A DNA stretch of 64,000 bases from Diphasiastrum complanatum (GCA_029204225.1 CM055111.1:44367815-44431814), one strand, 5' to 3'. Positions 45,501 to 55,930 are shown, counted from the first letter of the stretch. The notes: generated by a model not told the origin, from the sequence alone. Made by a program: numbers and translations.

Positions 45501-48500
45501 CTTTGTAACAAGCATCACATTGGAGATTAGTGATACCTTCTTGGATCTTACATCCAACAAATTGACCTGCTGAGCTTCTTTCATAAAGAGATTTTAAAGA
45601 CACATGACATAAGCTTGTATGCCAGAAAACATCTAAGTCTGAAACTGCATGCAACTCCTCTTTTTGGTAAAACCTCTAAGTAATAAAGATTTCTCTTTCT
45701 TTTTGCATGAGTTACAATAGCCTTTTTTTTTATGTCTAATACACGACATACATCCAGATTCCATATCAAAAGACACTTTTAGTCCTGCATCAATTACTTT
45801 TGCTATAGAGATGAGGTCTTTCATCAAAGAAGGAACATAGAGAGCTCCATTAAGAACTATTATTCCCTTGAAGGTTCTTAGTCTTAGATCTCCTATTCCT
45901 TCAACTCTATGCATGCTACCATCTCCTAGTATAACTTGCTTTTCATAAGAGATAGGAGAAAGATTTGAAACAATGTTTTTGCTAGAAACAATATGTGAAG
46001 TAGCACCCGAATCAAGTACCATCTCAATATCTGAAGTGACCGAAGTGACCATATTGCACTCTTCATGTTCTTTGGTCATGTAGGCGCATGAAAGTTCTTC
46101 GACTAATTTGGATGCCTCAACTTCATAGGTAGAGTTGTCTTCGACAAGGTGTGCCTTCGGTTTTCCCTTCTTCCTTGGATTTTGCATGACCAGTGATCTC
46201 GCAATGTATGCAAGATATCTTCGGATTGCACCAACATTTGGTGGGTGTATGGCCATCTTTCCCACAATATTCACATGTGGGTTTCAGCCCCTTCTCTTTG
46301 CTCTCCTTAGGCTTCTGCTTCTTCTTCTTCTTGTCTCCCGGATTCTTCTTGGTGAAGTAAGCTTCATGTAGCTTACTATCATGTTGGTGCTGGGTTGCTA
46401 TTTCTCTTCTGAGGTGATCTTCTTCTATCACTGCATTACTGGCTTCTTCAAAACTCATGTTAGGTGTTCTTGCAAGGATTGTTCCAAGTGAGTCAAAAGA
46501 AGTAGGAAGAGCACCAAGAAAAATAGATAACTTATGGCCATCGTTAATGGCATATTCTTGTCCTGCAAAAGCTAGAGAAGTAAAGTAATTTTTCATTTCT
46601 GATATAGATTTCTTTATATCACTTTTACCACTCCATGTCATTGTATACAATCTATTTGACATATGTACAACTTCAGAAGGGGTTTTAGTTTCAAATTTAT
46701 TTTTTAGATAGTTATAAATATCTTTGGCACTATTCATCTTAGATATTTCTAGTAGGATGTCTTCTAAAGTGGAAAGACTGATCCAAGCACATGCTTGATC
46801 ATTCTCTTCATTCCACCTAACTTGACCTCTTTGTGTAGCTCCATCTGCTGGTGGGGTTCCAGTAACAATCTCCCATGCTACTGGTGTAGGTTACGATCTA
46901 GATATCTTTGATGACTAGGCATGTGATGGTTATGCCTATTTTTCTCCAATTGTTAATCTTGTCAACAAAACTTTTCCTAATGTGATTTCTAGCTAGAAAT
47001 GGTTGCTTTGACTTGGCATTCAACTATATTCATGTGTGAAATCAAATGTCATGAATTCACTATAAATAATTTTGACCAAACTTTGATTCCAATTTTGAAA
47101 AACTTTGACTACGAATTTGAAGGACTGCCTTGGCATCCACATGCCGACGAAGGCAAGTCGTAAGTTTGGAATGAAAATTTCCATAGAGCTAGAGATCATT
47201 AATTTTGGATGTTTAAAAAACAAGTTATGAGTGTTTCATGAGGATGAGTGTTGTTTCGAACATTAAAAAAAACGCACCACCCAATCAACCTAAGTCATAC
47301 AGATCAACTGAGGGAAAGGAAAAGCAAATAGTGGAGAGAAGGGGATAAAAGCGAGGGATTTCAAAGTGGTGGGTAATATGCATTTAATTGTGACTTATCT
47401 TCTCGCGTTGCTTCTGCGTGAGCACTTATCTTGCTCAAAGCTTTGTCAATGAGTGTACACATTCAAACTCTTGAAAACCTAAAAGGATTCCTACATACCA
47501 CAAGAAGTCAACATTTCATTGGGTGAACACTACGGTACCTACGAGAAGGCTTGCATACTGGCTAAAGCTACCAAATTACCTAGATCCGATTTGAAATTTG
47601 ATTCAATGGCATGTGGTTAAAGACATAAAGTAATTTCATATACCGGAAGGACTCAGGTTTGCCATTGGGCCACATTAAGGTGACTTTGCAGAGGCATGCA
47701 AGTAACTAGACCTCTTGGAGTGCCTAGATCAGATTTAGGAGTTTTCCTTAAGAGGTTGCTACTTGATCTCAAAAATTATATTTTAGTTGCTTCAAAAACA
47801 ACGAAGTATTTATTTCAAATAAAAAATATCTTTTTAATGAATAAATGTTCTAGCATGTAATGGTTGTTATTACGTAGTTCAGTTGTTTAAAGAAAACGTT
47901 GGTTATGCTTATCAAGTCGGTAAAATATGTTGACATCTAATGTATACCTTCTACTACCAAGTTATTTTATCTTTGTCAATATAATATAGATTTGCAGTGG
48001 CCTCCCTACCTTGTGTGCAAAGCACTACAAGGTGAGTCCCTCTGGTTTATTTTATTTAGAATCACAACCATTGTGTTAGCATTACTAACTTAAATCAGGG
48101 TTAAACTTGATTTTTTTCTAAAGGATATGACATTCCAAAATGTTGAGGGTCCAAAACGACACATCACACTCCAATGCAACTTAACATTGATTCACCAACT
48201 TGATCAGGTATGGGTGTAGTACTAGTAGCAATCATTCCAATGCTGCAATATGGTTCAATGGTCGACTTCACCCCCCCAACAACTTGTCACTATATTTATC
48301 ATGCTAACTTTGGCACTAATGGCTAGTACCACGAAAGTCATCCCCACCCATATCTCCAACAACATGCTAGACTAACACATTTGACCCAGCTTGGGTGGGA
48401 TGTTTGGCCAGTGTTCCTTAATCATCTACCTTCCATAGTTGCATGAATCGCCGATTCGAACAAAAAAACAAGAGAAAAATACATCATACCTTGATCAAAT

Positions 48501-51401
48501 GTGAAAAGCGAGAGACACATAGTCATACCACGAAAATAGGGACTCCAACCTACTTACCTTATGTAATGAGCCTATTTATAGTTGGGGCTCTTAAGAAACC
48601 TTACAAGGACTGCTTATGGGACAAATAATGCACATCTACCAAGTGGCTACTTGCTTGAGTTTAACCATTGCCCTATGTCGAGTCACCAATCAATTATAAT
48701 CACACTATCACTTTGATTTTGGCGACTAGCTTGATGACTCGCGAATAAACTTTAATAAATAGATACTTGGGCCCTTTTCGTAAACTACATTAAATAAATG
48801 ACATAGGCCCTTACAAGACAATTTATCCATGACATACAATGGATAGATAAAACAAGCTTTGCTGTCCAACAAAACCTGACAATTTCTCTTTTATTTTCTT
48901 AGTTATAGGGCTCTTCAAGTGTTTCCCCCACATGCCGTGCATGCATCCCATAAATTGCTCATCCTACTTGCTAGTTTTTTGTCAACCCGAAGGACTTTCC
49001 TGGAATAATTCATCCTTATTCTTCACAAACTTAACTAAAACATTCAGCATTCACAATGTGTTATGTCTTCTACATTCACCATCAATAAACTCATGCAGCA
49101 CAAAATTCAAGTGACCTTGAAGAATGGTTATAGAAGTCAGAAACTTGCTTTCGATTTACAATTTTGATCAGATAGATTTGCTTTGATCTAGAGGCAGATA
49201 TGCCAAGCAAACACGAACTTCTCCACTTGTTATACATATATCCCTTTCATCCAGAGTAGTAAGAGTGAACATGAGATTGATTACACTAGAGCTTCTGAAC
49301 GTAAAAATTGAATGAACATATGGGGCTTTGTGCTATATTATGTTATCCGTTATTCTGCATCTCTTCTTCAAGATACCCCCATATGGTTGTCATCTTTATT
49401 AAATTTTCTGAGTGGAGATTAAAGGAAGGTTCACTAGGTGTGCTTCTTGCTTCAATTTTCAGCAACACTTGCTTTGCAGAAGAACCCTATTCTTTGCTTT
49501 CCTCCATAATACTGATAGATTCCAATTTCAAAAGGTATCCGGGGCTTGCCCATTCTACGGCCAGAATAGTTTATGAGCATACATCAAACTTATTTCCTTC
49601 AACTTTCTTGATCCCGATTCCCAACAACTTCTAGTACCTCATTCTTGATCTCCTACCGAATGCCCTCCCACTTGCCAAAATACATACTGGCCCCTGCTTC
49701 GCTAAACCTGTATCAACAGAATCCAGATGCTCTTGCATATTGGCTACACTACTTGTTTCGTTCTTAACCTTGCCAAGGATTGTATATCTGCTGGCATGAC
49801 ATGATACACTTGGTGCTTGATGCTTGTGTTTCCATTTCAATGAAGTTATGATATATCTACCTATCTTTATCTAAGTATCTCAAGATACACCTATCTCCAA
49901 CCAAAACAAATATTTGGAAAAACAAGTACGATATGGCGAAGCTTAAGCTTACATCCAAATATAAAAGACCAACAACAATGAAGAATTTGCACCAGTATGT
50001 CTCATACGCACTCAATGACAAAGAAACTGGAGAAAATCCAACGCACCCTCACCTCGCAGGCCCATTATTATAAGTTCTTTATATGCTTGTGAATTTCATC
50101 TTAAGCACAGCTATTTATACATACAAATCCAACGGGGTTGGCTGAGTTGGTTAGCTTGGCATCCAAGGTTTCCTTGGTCCCACGTTCAAGCCCCCCCATA
50201 CATACAGTGGAGATTACATCAACTTTCTTAAATTGAACTGGATACTAGTTTTTCTTTTCATTTTTTGTATACAGAGTTCCAGAACTTGTAGTTTATACAC
50301 AACATATACAGCCTGGCAACACCATCTGGGCAATGCCACTTGAGGAGCAACCTCCTAAGATGTCACTACGCAGCGGCAGCTGGAATTTGAGCCTGAGCCT
50401 TGCCAGTTGCGGTCAACCACTCTACCCATACACCACACTGCAATGGAGGATACTCAATTTCTAAGGAAAGACAAGTTTGTATTTGGTAGACGAAATTCGG
50501 ATTCCTGTAGCAAAAGCAACTGCAGATGGCAAGGAGATGGGCAGGGTTTACCTGAACTTGATGTCGAACTGGATTGTGACAAGGTACTACTGCTTAAGGG
50601 GGTTGAAACGGATAAAGATCCATTCAAGTTCCTCCCTCCCGGAGCAGTGGAACTGAGAAGAGCTGCTGGATCGTCTTCAGCTTTTGATTCTGTCTGCTTT
50701 GGAAACCCTATTGAAGATCCGTGCACGATTGAAGGCTTCTCACCAGCAATTTCTGCAGTAACAGTCCTTATAACTGAATCATCCACAGCCTTGGGTAGAT
50801 TGATTGAACTCTGATTTTCCAGAGGCAGGACCGCAGAGCCGTTGGGGCCGATTTTCTTGTGGCCATGGACAGCAGAGCTGGTGTCAGAGGATTGATTGCG
50901 GTCTTCTCTGGCTTCATCTACGAGTTCTTCATTCAGTAGCTTGCGCAATCCATCCCCATGGCTCTCGATCACACTGGAGTCTTTGGCAACGATGCCGAAT
51001 GGTCGAGTTGGGGTGCGCAGAGCAGCCTGCACCCGCCGTATGAGGCTATCGTAGTGGCGATGGCGATCTTCCAGCTCTAAAACCGCCAGCCATGGCCGCT
51101 TTTGCTCCTGCACCTGTGCTCTCAGCACATCTTCTCGCATCTCCTGGAATGCTCGAAAAACCGACGTGGGCACCGCTGCTGGCCTTGGATGACCGAATAG
51201 CTCCTCCAGGCGTGAGACGAGAAGGCTGTCTGCTCTGGCGATGGCTGCCCGCGCTGCCTCCACTTGCTCACTTGCAGGCCTAACAGGCAGAGCTCGCTGC
51301 AGCTGCCGCATTTCAGCCACAATGTCCTCCACTCTCATCTGCGACTCATCAACGTTTTCTTCTTGGCTTTCATCACTGGATGCTTCTATCTTCACTCCCA
51401 T
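36445..51401 (-). CDS. PIRL-type plant intracellular Ras-group-related LRR protein (4-exon gene)
   Basis: Exons in transcript order: 51401-50552, 37641-36839, 36710-36641 and 36542-36445. All junctions are GT-AG and the phases agree (850+803+70+98 nt = 606 residues plus stop). The N-terminal third has the helical plant PIRL domain (ARADSLLVSRLEELFGHPRP) and a Ser-rich linker; the middle has about nine SHOC2-like LRRs; the tail is helical. PIRLs are cytoplasmic scaffold-type LRR proteins related to Ras-group LRR proteins such as SHOC2; Arabidopsis members act in gametophyte development. Intron 1 is 12.9 kb and holds two copia elements. The gene appears intact. The exact member (PIRL1-9) cannot be assigned. 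Confidence 0.8.
36641..36710 (-). CDS. PIRL exon 3
   Basis: 70 bp between acceptor TATGTCTTGCAG and donor GGGAG/GTTTGT. It encodes AVLEYMKEKVSRKEREKTLK, the helix that follows the last LRR in PIRL proteins. Confidence 0.7.
36839..37641 (-). CDS. PIRL exon 2 (leucine-rich repeats)
   Basis: Acceptor TTGTATATCTCCAG at 37642-37643, donor AAAGAG/GTATCTCAC. After a short lead (FEPLSTIHEDGAGNPLPPK) come about nine 23-residue repeats of the type LPESIGNLQSLQDLNISYN, ending LQLDGNPFRDPPLHVTEKG. The Leu/Asn pattern (LxxLxxLxxxxNxL, with LPxxI between) is the SHOC2/PIRL class, not the extracellular receptor class; there is no signal peptide. Intron 2 (36711-36838) is 128 bp. Confidence 0.9.
39719..39730 (+). 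promoter_or_regulatory. Primer-binding site for initiator Met-tRNA (copia G)
   Basis: TGGTATCAGAGC, 58 bp before the gag ATG. Confidence 0.85.
39788..40620 (+). pseudogene. Copia G gag
   Basis: MEGSTSEIRLINKFNGDNFH, then TGA and frame changes; then NGSTSKEACDILIGLYETTD, RLFLRKKFLSLKMSEGTSIS and FKQLPNQLAAVG, the copia capsid blocks. A basic Lys/Asn-rich segment precedes a damaged knuckle CKYYKRTNHEVKDC: TAC at 40541-40543 gives Tyr for the second Cys (a G-to-A change). Confidence 0.8.
40621..40960 (+). pseudogene. Copia G aspartic protease
   Basis: QWYLDSGASQHMTPCKYLFE carries the intact catalytic DSG; IYFGDSSSHKIKGQRSIRL and LYVPKLTKNL complete the domain. The frame shifts just after. Confidence 0.85.
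40961..41950 (+). pseudogene. Copia G pre-integrase and integrase
   Basis: LWHLRLGHLNMRAI and CLLGKQPRSRFPK form the zinc domain; LELIHRDLCGLMSIPSLGSA carries the first Asp (in an unusual HRD context); FIEDYSRFTKTMFSKNKSE follows. A TAG at 41428-41430 and a frame change precede RTDCGGEYM-like core sequence, then LPKKFWAEAVSIACYLQNYS, LKHLRVFGCQCYVQIPS and NIFIGYSTSHKAY, ending at TGA 41871-41873. Confidence 0.85.
42220..42600 (+). pseudogene. Copia G reverse transcriptase, N-terminal stub
   Basis: The RT entry block is MNVEYNSLMKNKTWSLIDPP and TKWIFKLKLNPDGSISKWKA; after a frameshift come GIDYIETFNPMVK-like and DIHQMDVQTTFLNGYIQEDI-like sequence (first catalytic Asp region). It then breaks off; fingers, YVDD and RNase H are absent. 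Confidence 0.75.
42601..43550. repeat. Probable 3' LTR region of copia H
   Basis: It lies just beyond the polypurine tract of copia H. No ORF. Direct CATGCA/GCATG motifs are dense at 42735-42775 and 43285-43400. LTR borders are not defined because no second LTR could be matched by eye. Confidence 0.4.
43555..45290 (-). pseudogene. Copia H reverse transcriptase and RNase H
   Basis: From 45021 to 43555 one frame runs with three stops (44779-44781, 44518-44520, 43792-43794). RT blocks: KARLVAKGFTQKYGIDYSET, HLVDEKTAHL, YMEQPEGFISHEFPNHVCSL, IYGLKQSARSWFKKKDEGLK and GVYVDDTLIAT (YVDD intact at 44536-44547). RNase H blocks: YTDASWMSRKDDSKSISGCV, SWVCKKQSIVAQSSCESEYV and the tail DIFTKPLDKSLFEKHREAVG. 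The fingers region (45018-45287) is in another frame. Confidence 0.9.
43566..43577 (-). promoter_or_regulatory. Polypurine tract of copia H
   Basis: The minus strand reads TTTAAGGGGGAACC at the end of the RNase H coding region, the expected plus-strand primer site before the 3' LTR. Confidence 0.6.
45291..45660 (-). pseudogene. Copia H pre-integrase and shortened integrase
   Basis: FWHTSLCHVSLKSLYERSS and CDACYKGKMHRSPF (zinc domain), then LEMVHTDICGSRN with the first Asp. About 40 codons of core are missing before AKRTTKQKLILLRCDGAEEH ISNEF (a degenerate form of the second-Asp block), and the C-terminal half is also lost. Confidence 0.75.
45661..46980 (-). pseudogene. Copia H gag and protease
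   Basis: Gag begins near 46980 in another frame; MNSAKDIYNYLKNKFETKTP and LYTMTWSGKSDIKKSISEM are the capsid core. Knuckle CEYCGKDGHTPTKC is intact; a second, CIHCEITGHAKSK, lacks its final Cys. The protease has VLDSGATSHIVSSKNI and LYVPSLMKDLISIAKVIDAG. One frameshift joins 46123-46737 to 45633-46274. Confidence 0.85.
46985..50133. other. PIRL intron 1, part without recognisable genes
   Basis: AT-rich sequence, short frames only. The 5' LTR of copia H should lie at its left end, but I could not define it. Confidence 0.5.
50134..50197 (+). repeat. tRNA-derived SINE-like head
   Basis: GGGGTTGGCTGAGTTGGTTAG has a good pol III box A (TGGCTGAGTTGG), and 32 bp further ACGTTCAAGCCCC matches box B with one change. 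There is no complete cloverleaf, so it is not a functional tRNA gene. Confidence 0.55.
50340..50445 (-). repeat. tRNA-derived SINE-like head, opposite strand
   Basis: The minus strand reads TGGGTAGAGTGGTTGACCGC (box A, 50428-50412) and GGCTCAAATTCCA (box B, 50393-50381). It faces the other SINE-like head, about 105 bp inside the PIRL intron from the exon 1 donor. Confidence 0.5.
50552..51401 (-). CDS. PIRL exon 1 (N-terminal domain)
   Basis: Starts ATG at 51399-51401 (MGVKIEASSDESQ; context AAGATGG). Residues 20-130 are helical with VEDIVAEMRQLQRALPVRP, VEAARAAIARADSLLVSRLE and AVLELEDRHRHYDSLIRRVQ, typical of PIRL N-termini. Residues 130-283 are a Ser/Gly/Glu linker. The donor is TTCAG/GTAAAC at 50551-50550, phase 1. 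The frame stays open 33 codons into the intron. The exon is clearly richer in GC than the flanks. Confidence 0.85.
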
Positions 51402-54259
51402 CTTAGCACTAAGCTTGGCAGCTAAGCTTCTTCAGTAGCTTACTGAAGGAACTCAAACCAAGCACGCAGTAAGCAGCTTAATATATTTCATGGGCAAGGC
51501 TGCTTGGCAGATTGATTGGAGTAACGCTTGTGATCAGATGCAGAGAGCAGGAGCTGCCATAAATCAGGACCTTGATGAAAAAGGCTTGAATTCTGCAAAA
51601 CACATACACAAAAAGCTTGAATTTGAGTTTCCGTGAATGCAGTGTAAATGGGAGTCTGCTTCAGGGAGGCCGATCCTCAACAGCTCCAAATGCCTTCAAA
51701 ATCATTAATCTTTCTCTTTCTTCCCATGACAGAAGAATGCATCCCACCATGCTTTAATCGCAATACTGACAGGAATTCAAGAGCAAAAAGCCTTATTCAG
51801 GTTCAGTTTTAAGCTTCAATTTCTTGCTGCAAGATCAAGGCAGAAAAGAATCAATTAAGGTCAATGGAGAGCAGCCAAGGATCAGGCTCACACATAGCCT
51901 GCCTTCGTTCTTTGGAGCCACGGTCTGCCACCGGTGGCGGCATCGTGGCTTTCCGTTTCGCCAAAGCACACGTCAGCGAGCGCACCTGCACGTCAAAGGC
52001 TAGTTTGCCTTTTAAAGAAAAAGCATATGTCTTTTGAACGCCAATCTTAAAATTCGCTTTTCCATCTGAAACATAATTTAGAAACTCAAAAATGCCATGT
52101 TGGTTTCAAATCTTGAAAAATTATTTCTGAAATTTAACAGAATTATATGCGTAAGTGGTTGAAATTTCATACAATTTTTACTTAAAATGAAGGTCCTTGG
52201 AAATATGCATGTGTGAAAAGTTAAAGAAAAAATAATTCATCACCTTCAAAGGTAAGGGTGCTTATCAAATTTCAAGCCTGGGCCAAGTCTAGCCACCCTT
52301 ATCGTCACTCACTCGCATCCTCCAACTTGTCTCTTTAAAGTTACGCTACCATCAAATAGCGACACGGCCCACCTAGCCAACCTGACCACACCATGGACAA
52401 CATACCCAAGCATCTGCATCTGCATTCGTGGTGTGTCGACAAGACAAGGAATCATGATTAAAAACAGGCGATAGTGTATAGAGCAAAAGCTTTGAGGCCG
52501 CCAACTAAATGGCGCTAAGCCTGGGCCCTACACAATGCATGGAGCCAAAGGCGCAAGCAAACGACAAGACTCTCGCTTGGAAGTTGCCTTGCAGGTCAAA
52601 TGTCAAAGGTTTATTTGCCTATCATAAATAAATTTAACAAAATGTAGATCTTAAAAAATAACATTCTAATTCCATATCTTTGTAGGTCAAGTTTTTATTT
52701 CAAAATACGACAAGATTATGGATTAGATAATGGTTGTTTGAAGGTCCATTCTAAAGATATAATGACTCATTTATTATCTAGACGCAATGACAGGTTTTCT
52801 TGTTGGGTTGCCACCCAAGATAAGAAGACGAGTCATTATATCTTCATCATGGACTGACGAACACTTATTATCCTACATAATGTGTGTTACTAAAATAATA
52901 ATAAAAATTGTAGACAACTTTCAAGATTTCATCAATTATTCCATCTATGAGAGCTATGTATTTTTAATATGTGTTTTCAAGATTCCACTCATGAGGGTTA
53001 AGTTTATTCCAATCCCATGAGAACTTTCTATTTTAAGATCTGAAATCATAGTGAATCAAATTTGTAGAAAAGAATGAGGTCCCATTATTATGCCATAGGT
53101 TGTAGTGGTCTTCAAACTCAATCTAGACCGTTGATTTATGTAAGTTTTGAGACACATTACGTAAAGAGCCTAAAGCCTTTTGGTCAGTGCTCGCAAAGAA
53201 CCGGCAAAGTCCTACAACCAACCGACTGATTTTAAAATTTACCTATTGATCATGAAACAAGCAGGAAGCCAAAAGTTTGAAAATCAGCTAAAAATGTGAG
53301 TAGCACGAAACTTGCTTCCTTGATGCAAAAATAGGAGAAAAAATTTTAGAATACTTTAACACATTTCATTAAAAAGCTTATGTTTGATATTGACTTTTAG
53401 AAAGTAGATAAACATGATACATAAGTACCATTAGTATTTGGATTTCTTTGGCAAACTTAGCTTAAAGTACTTCAAATGTATGAAATGTATGTATGTTATT
53501 GAGGGTTGTAAACTATTTTATATTTCTACTAAGTTTCAAATTGCATAGAATTGATTTCTTAAGCAAATTTCAATGAACACTTTGCAAATGCACTTTTGAA
53601 TTTAAATGAAAAATCGGCCAACTTTGAAAGTCAAGGGAACTTGGAGGTCAGAAAAGAAAAAAATCGATTGAACTAAGGAATTGCAGGAGACCAACCTACG
53701 TACATGCAAAAAAAAAAAAGCGTGAGCAATGCTTTTGGTATCCTTAATACAACAAGATTACATAAGCTATACCCTCTTACATTCTTAGTTTGAAAGGTAC
53801 TCGTGAAACATACAAGTGAGTGATACTTGAAAATAAAATTAGCCTTTCAATTGAAAAGGCATGCATGCACATTAATTTCCGAGCATGGATAAAGGTGCCC
53901 TTGCCATTGACAAAATTAGCAAATAATCACCTAGACCTTGTGAAATATCTAAATCAATTTCAAGAGGATTGTACCAAAAACCAAGACAAGAAACGAGATA
54001 ACCCAAGTACTATGTTATTGTTGCTTAAGTGACAAACACATCTTTACCAAGACCGATCCTTGACGATGAGGCTTGGAGGCACGTCTCTCATCACAATCAA
54101 GCAATTTGAGCATGATAGAGCCTTCTTCCAGGATGGAGCGAATGAGAACATGTGCTAGGCAATGGGGAAGGCCCATCAATTGAGGATGTTGCAACCCGCC
54201 TAGGGCTGTTGGGTTGTCAACTAACTATAGCAAATATGGGTTGCTGGGTGGACTCCAAC
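51402..54259. other. PIRL upstream region, no further gene seen
   Basis: The first few hundred bases are expected to hold the PIRL 5' UTR and promoter (minus strand); an AATATATTAA at about 51480 is a weak TATA candidate. The remainder is non-coding by eye, with a 15-bp inverted repeat at 52754-52768 and 52830-52844. Confidence 0.45.
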
Positions 54260-54266
54260 TATAAAT
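54260..54266 (+). promoter_or_regulatory. TATA-like box next to (CT)n tract
   Basis: CAACTATAAATGCTCTCT: a TATAAAT box abuts the CT microsatellite, an arrangement seen in plant core promoters. It may be coincidence. Confidence 0.25.

Positions 54267-54267
<1 letters not shown>

Positions 54268-54356
<89 letters not shown>
54268..54356. repeat. (CT)44 microsatellite
   Basis: 89 bp of uninterrupted CT dinucleotides directly before a LINE fragment. Confidence 0.99.
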
Positions 54357-54361
<5 letters not shown>

Positions 54362-54363
54362 AC

Positions 54364-54619
54364 TTTCTGCTGAACTCATCAAACCTGTGGCTCAACTTGC
54401 TTCCCCTCTTCTTGCACATTACTTCAATCGCTCTGTTACCGATGGTCTTCCTACGTCCTGGGCAACCAACCTCCTTTGCCCCATTTTGAAAAAAGGTGAT
54501 GCAATGCAAGTTGACAACTACCGGACCATCATGATTAGCCAAATTGTCACTAATGTCTTTGGCGTCATCCTTCATCGCCTGCTTCCTATAAAGGCTGATT
54601 CACGTGGACTCTATGCTGC
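54364..54619 (+). pseudogene. LINE reverse transcriptase, first part
   Basis: LSAELIKPVAQLASPLLAHY, VTDGLPTSWATNLLCPILKK and GDAMQVDNYRTIMISQIVTN match the LINE RT opening (P..W....PI.KKGD....NYR). Endonuclease is absent upstream. The reading stops where the LTR-like unit starts and resumes at 55567. Confidence 0.8.
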
Positions 54620-55566
54620 TGTAGGAAAGGTCTTGCGAAACTGTTAGAAAGGTTCTGCGAATTCTTCCTTAGAGAACGCGATTAGAGGTTGAATAAATCA
54701 TACCAATATTAGCGTTTTCAATCATGCCTGAATTTGATCTATGTACTAATAGAGCATTTCTATTATGATTAAATTATGCATGCGGAAATATGGGTGCAGA
54801 AATTGGAAATATATGCGCGAATGTGATAGACAATTAGATAATCAAATAAATGACTGTAACTTTGATCAAAAAACGAATTTTATAATTCTAAGTCTGAATC
54901 GATATACATTTTTCTTGCTGCCTTGTGGTATCTCTTTTACGAAGAGTACGTAAGTGTGCAAGTGCATAAGTAATTAAGTCAGTCTAAGTCTAATTCTGAG
55001 CTTGAATCTGAGAGTATCTTATTACTATAAGTGCACATGTATTTATATTGTTACAGGATAAGTCCTTTGGCCTTTTTCCTTCTGTAACAGAATCCAATCG
55101 TTTTATTGGTTGATATTTAACAACGTTCTGGTTTCTCAAAGTAGAAAGATTCTCGAAAGATTTGCGACAGATTTGTGACGGATTCTCAAATGATTCTCTG
55201 TTCATGACAGATTCGCTATTCTTGAAAGATTCGCAACAATTTCTTTGACAGTTTTCGCTTCGTGACAGTCTTCTTGATATTTTGAGACAAATTCACGAAT
55301 ATTTTGAGTTCGCGATAATTCGACCTTCAAGTTTGAAGAAGAAATTGTTCGCGATAGTTTTACGACAATTATTTGTTCAAGTTTCATGCTCAAGCCTCTC
55401 AATTTCGCGAATTGTTCGAGTTCATGTTTCGAGCTTCTCAATTTCGCGAATTGTTCGAGTTCGTGTTTCGCAAAATGTTCGAGTTTCGAATTTCTTAACC
55501 TTTGTCAATTTGAGTACTGTGCACTTTGTTGGTAGAACTGAGACTTGTCTGTTGAGGTGTTCTACA
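54620..55566. repeat. Solo-LTR-like insertion splitting the LINE
   Basis: 947 bp bounded by TGTAGGAA ... TTCTACA inverted ends. It has no ORF of its own. It contains an imperfect 38-bp tandem duplication of TTCTCAATTTCGCGAATTGT-type sequence (about 55396-55470) and several TTCGCGAA motifs like those at 31715-31800, suggesting the same LTR family. No target-site duplication is seen. Confidence 0.55.
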
Positions 55567-55930
55567 ACAACGAGACATGCGGGTTTTTGTCACGGTTATT
55601 GCACCCTTGATCATGTGCTCACCCTGCAAAGCATTGTTGAAGCAGCCAAACATGTGGGCCGCAAAGTTTTTGCTTGCTTTGAGAAAGCTTTTGATTCAGT
55701 TCTCCGAGATCTTCTTCTTCACAGGTTACAGTAGCTTCATATTCCTGACTCTAGGCTTGCAGCAATTATTACCTTGTATGAGAGGGTTCTAGCAAGAATT
55801 CAGCAAGGGTCTAATTTGTCTGCTCCTATCCGTAGCATTGTTGGTGTTAAGCAAAGTTGTCCCTTCTCCACTACTCTATTCACCTTGTATGTAGATGATT
55901 TGGAGTACCTTACCGTGAAGAAGGTGGGGA
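55567..55930 (+). pseudogene. LINE reverse transcriptase, second part
   Basis: AGFCHGYCTLDHVLTLQSIV matches the LINE GFR..T.DH block; KVFACFEKAFDSV corresponds to FxDFxKAFDSV, but the VDF with the first catalytic Asp is missing; a TAG lies near 55733; CPFSTTLFTLYVDDLEYL corresponds to CPLSPTLFxLYIDELE. The later FADD box is not present. Confidence 0.75.

Larger units (their letters stand above)
37642..50551 (-). other. PIRL intron 1, 12.9 kb
   Basis: Spans from the exon 1 donor to the exon 2 acceptor. It contains copia G (plus, 39.7-42.6 kb), copia H (minus, 42.7-47.0 kb), two SINE-like sequences (50134-50197 and 50340-50445) and, at 37642-39700 and 46985-50130, sequence with no recognisable gene. 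Splicing across it is inferred from matching phase and family structure; no transcript evidence is available. Confidence 0.7.

Noticed and set aside
50134-50197. Functional tRNA gene
   Set aside because: Only box A and box B are tRNA-like; acceptor and anticodon stems do not pair.
50407-50814. Plus-strand ORF of 135 residues
   Set aside because: Antisense shadow of PIRL exon 1.
54152-54489. Ser-Leu repeat ORFs
   Set aside because: They are translations of the (CT)44 microsatellite.
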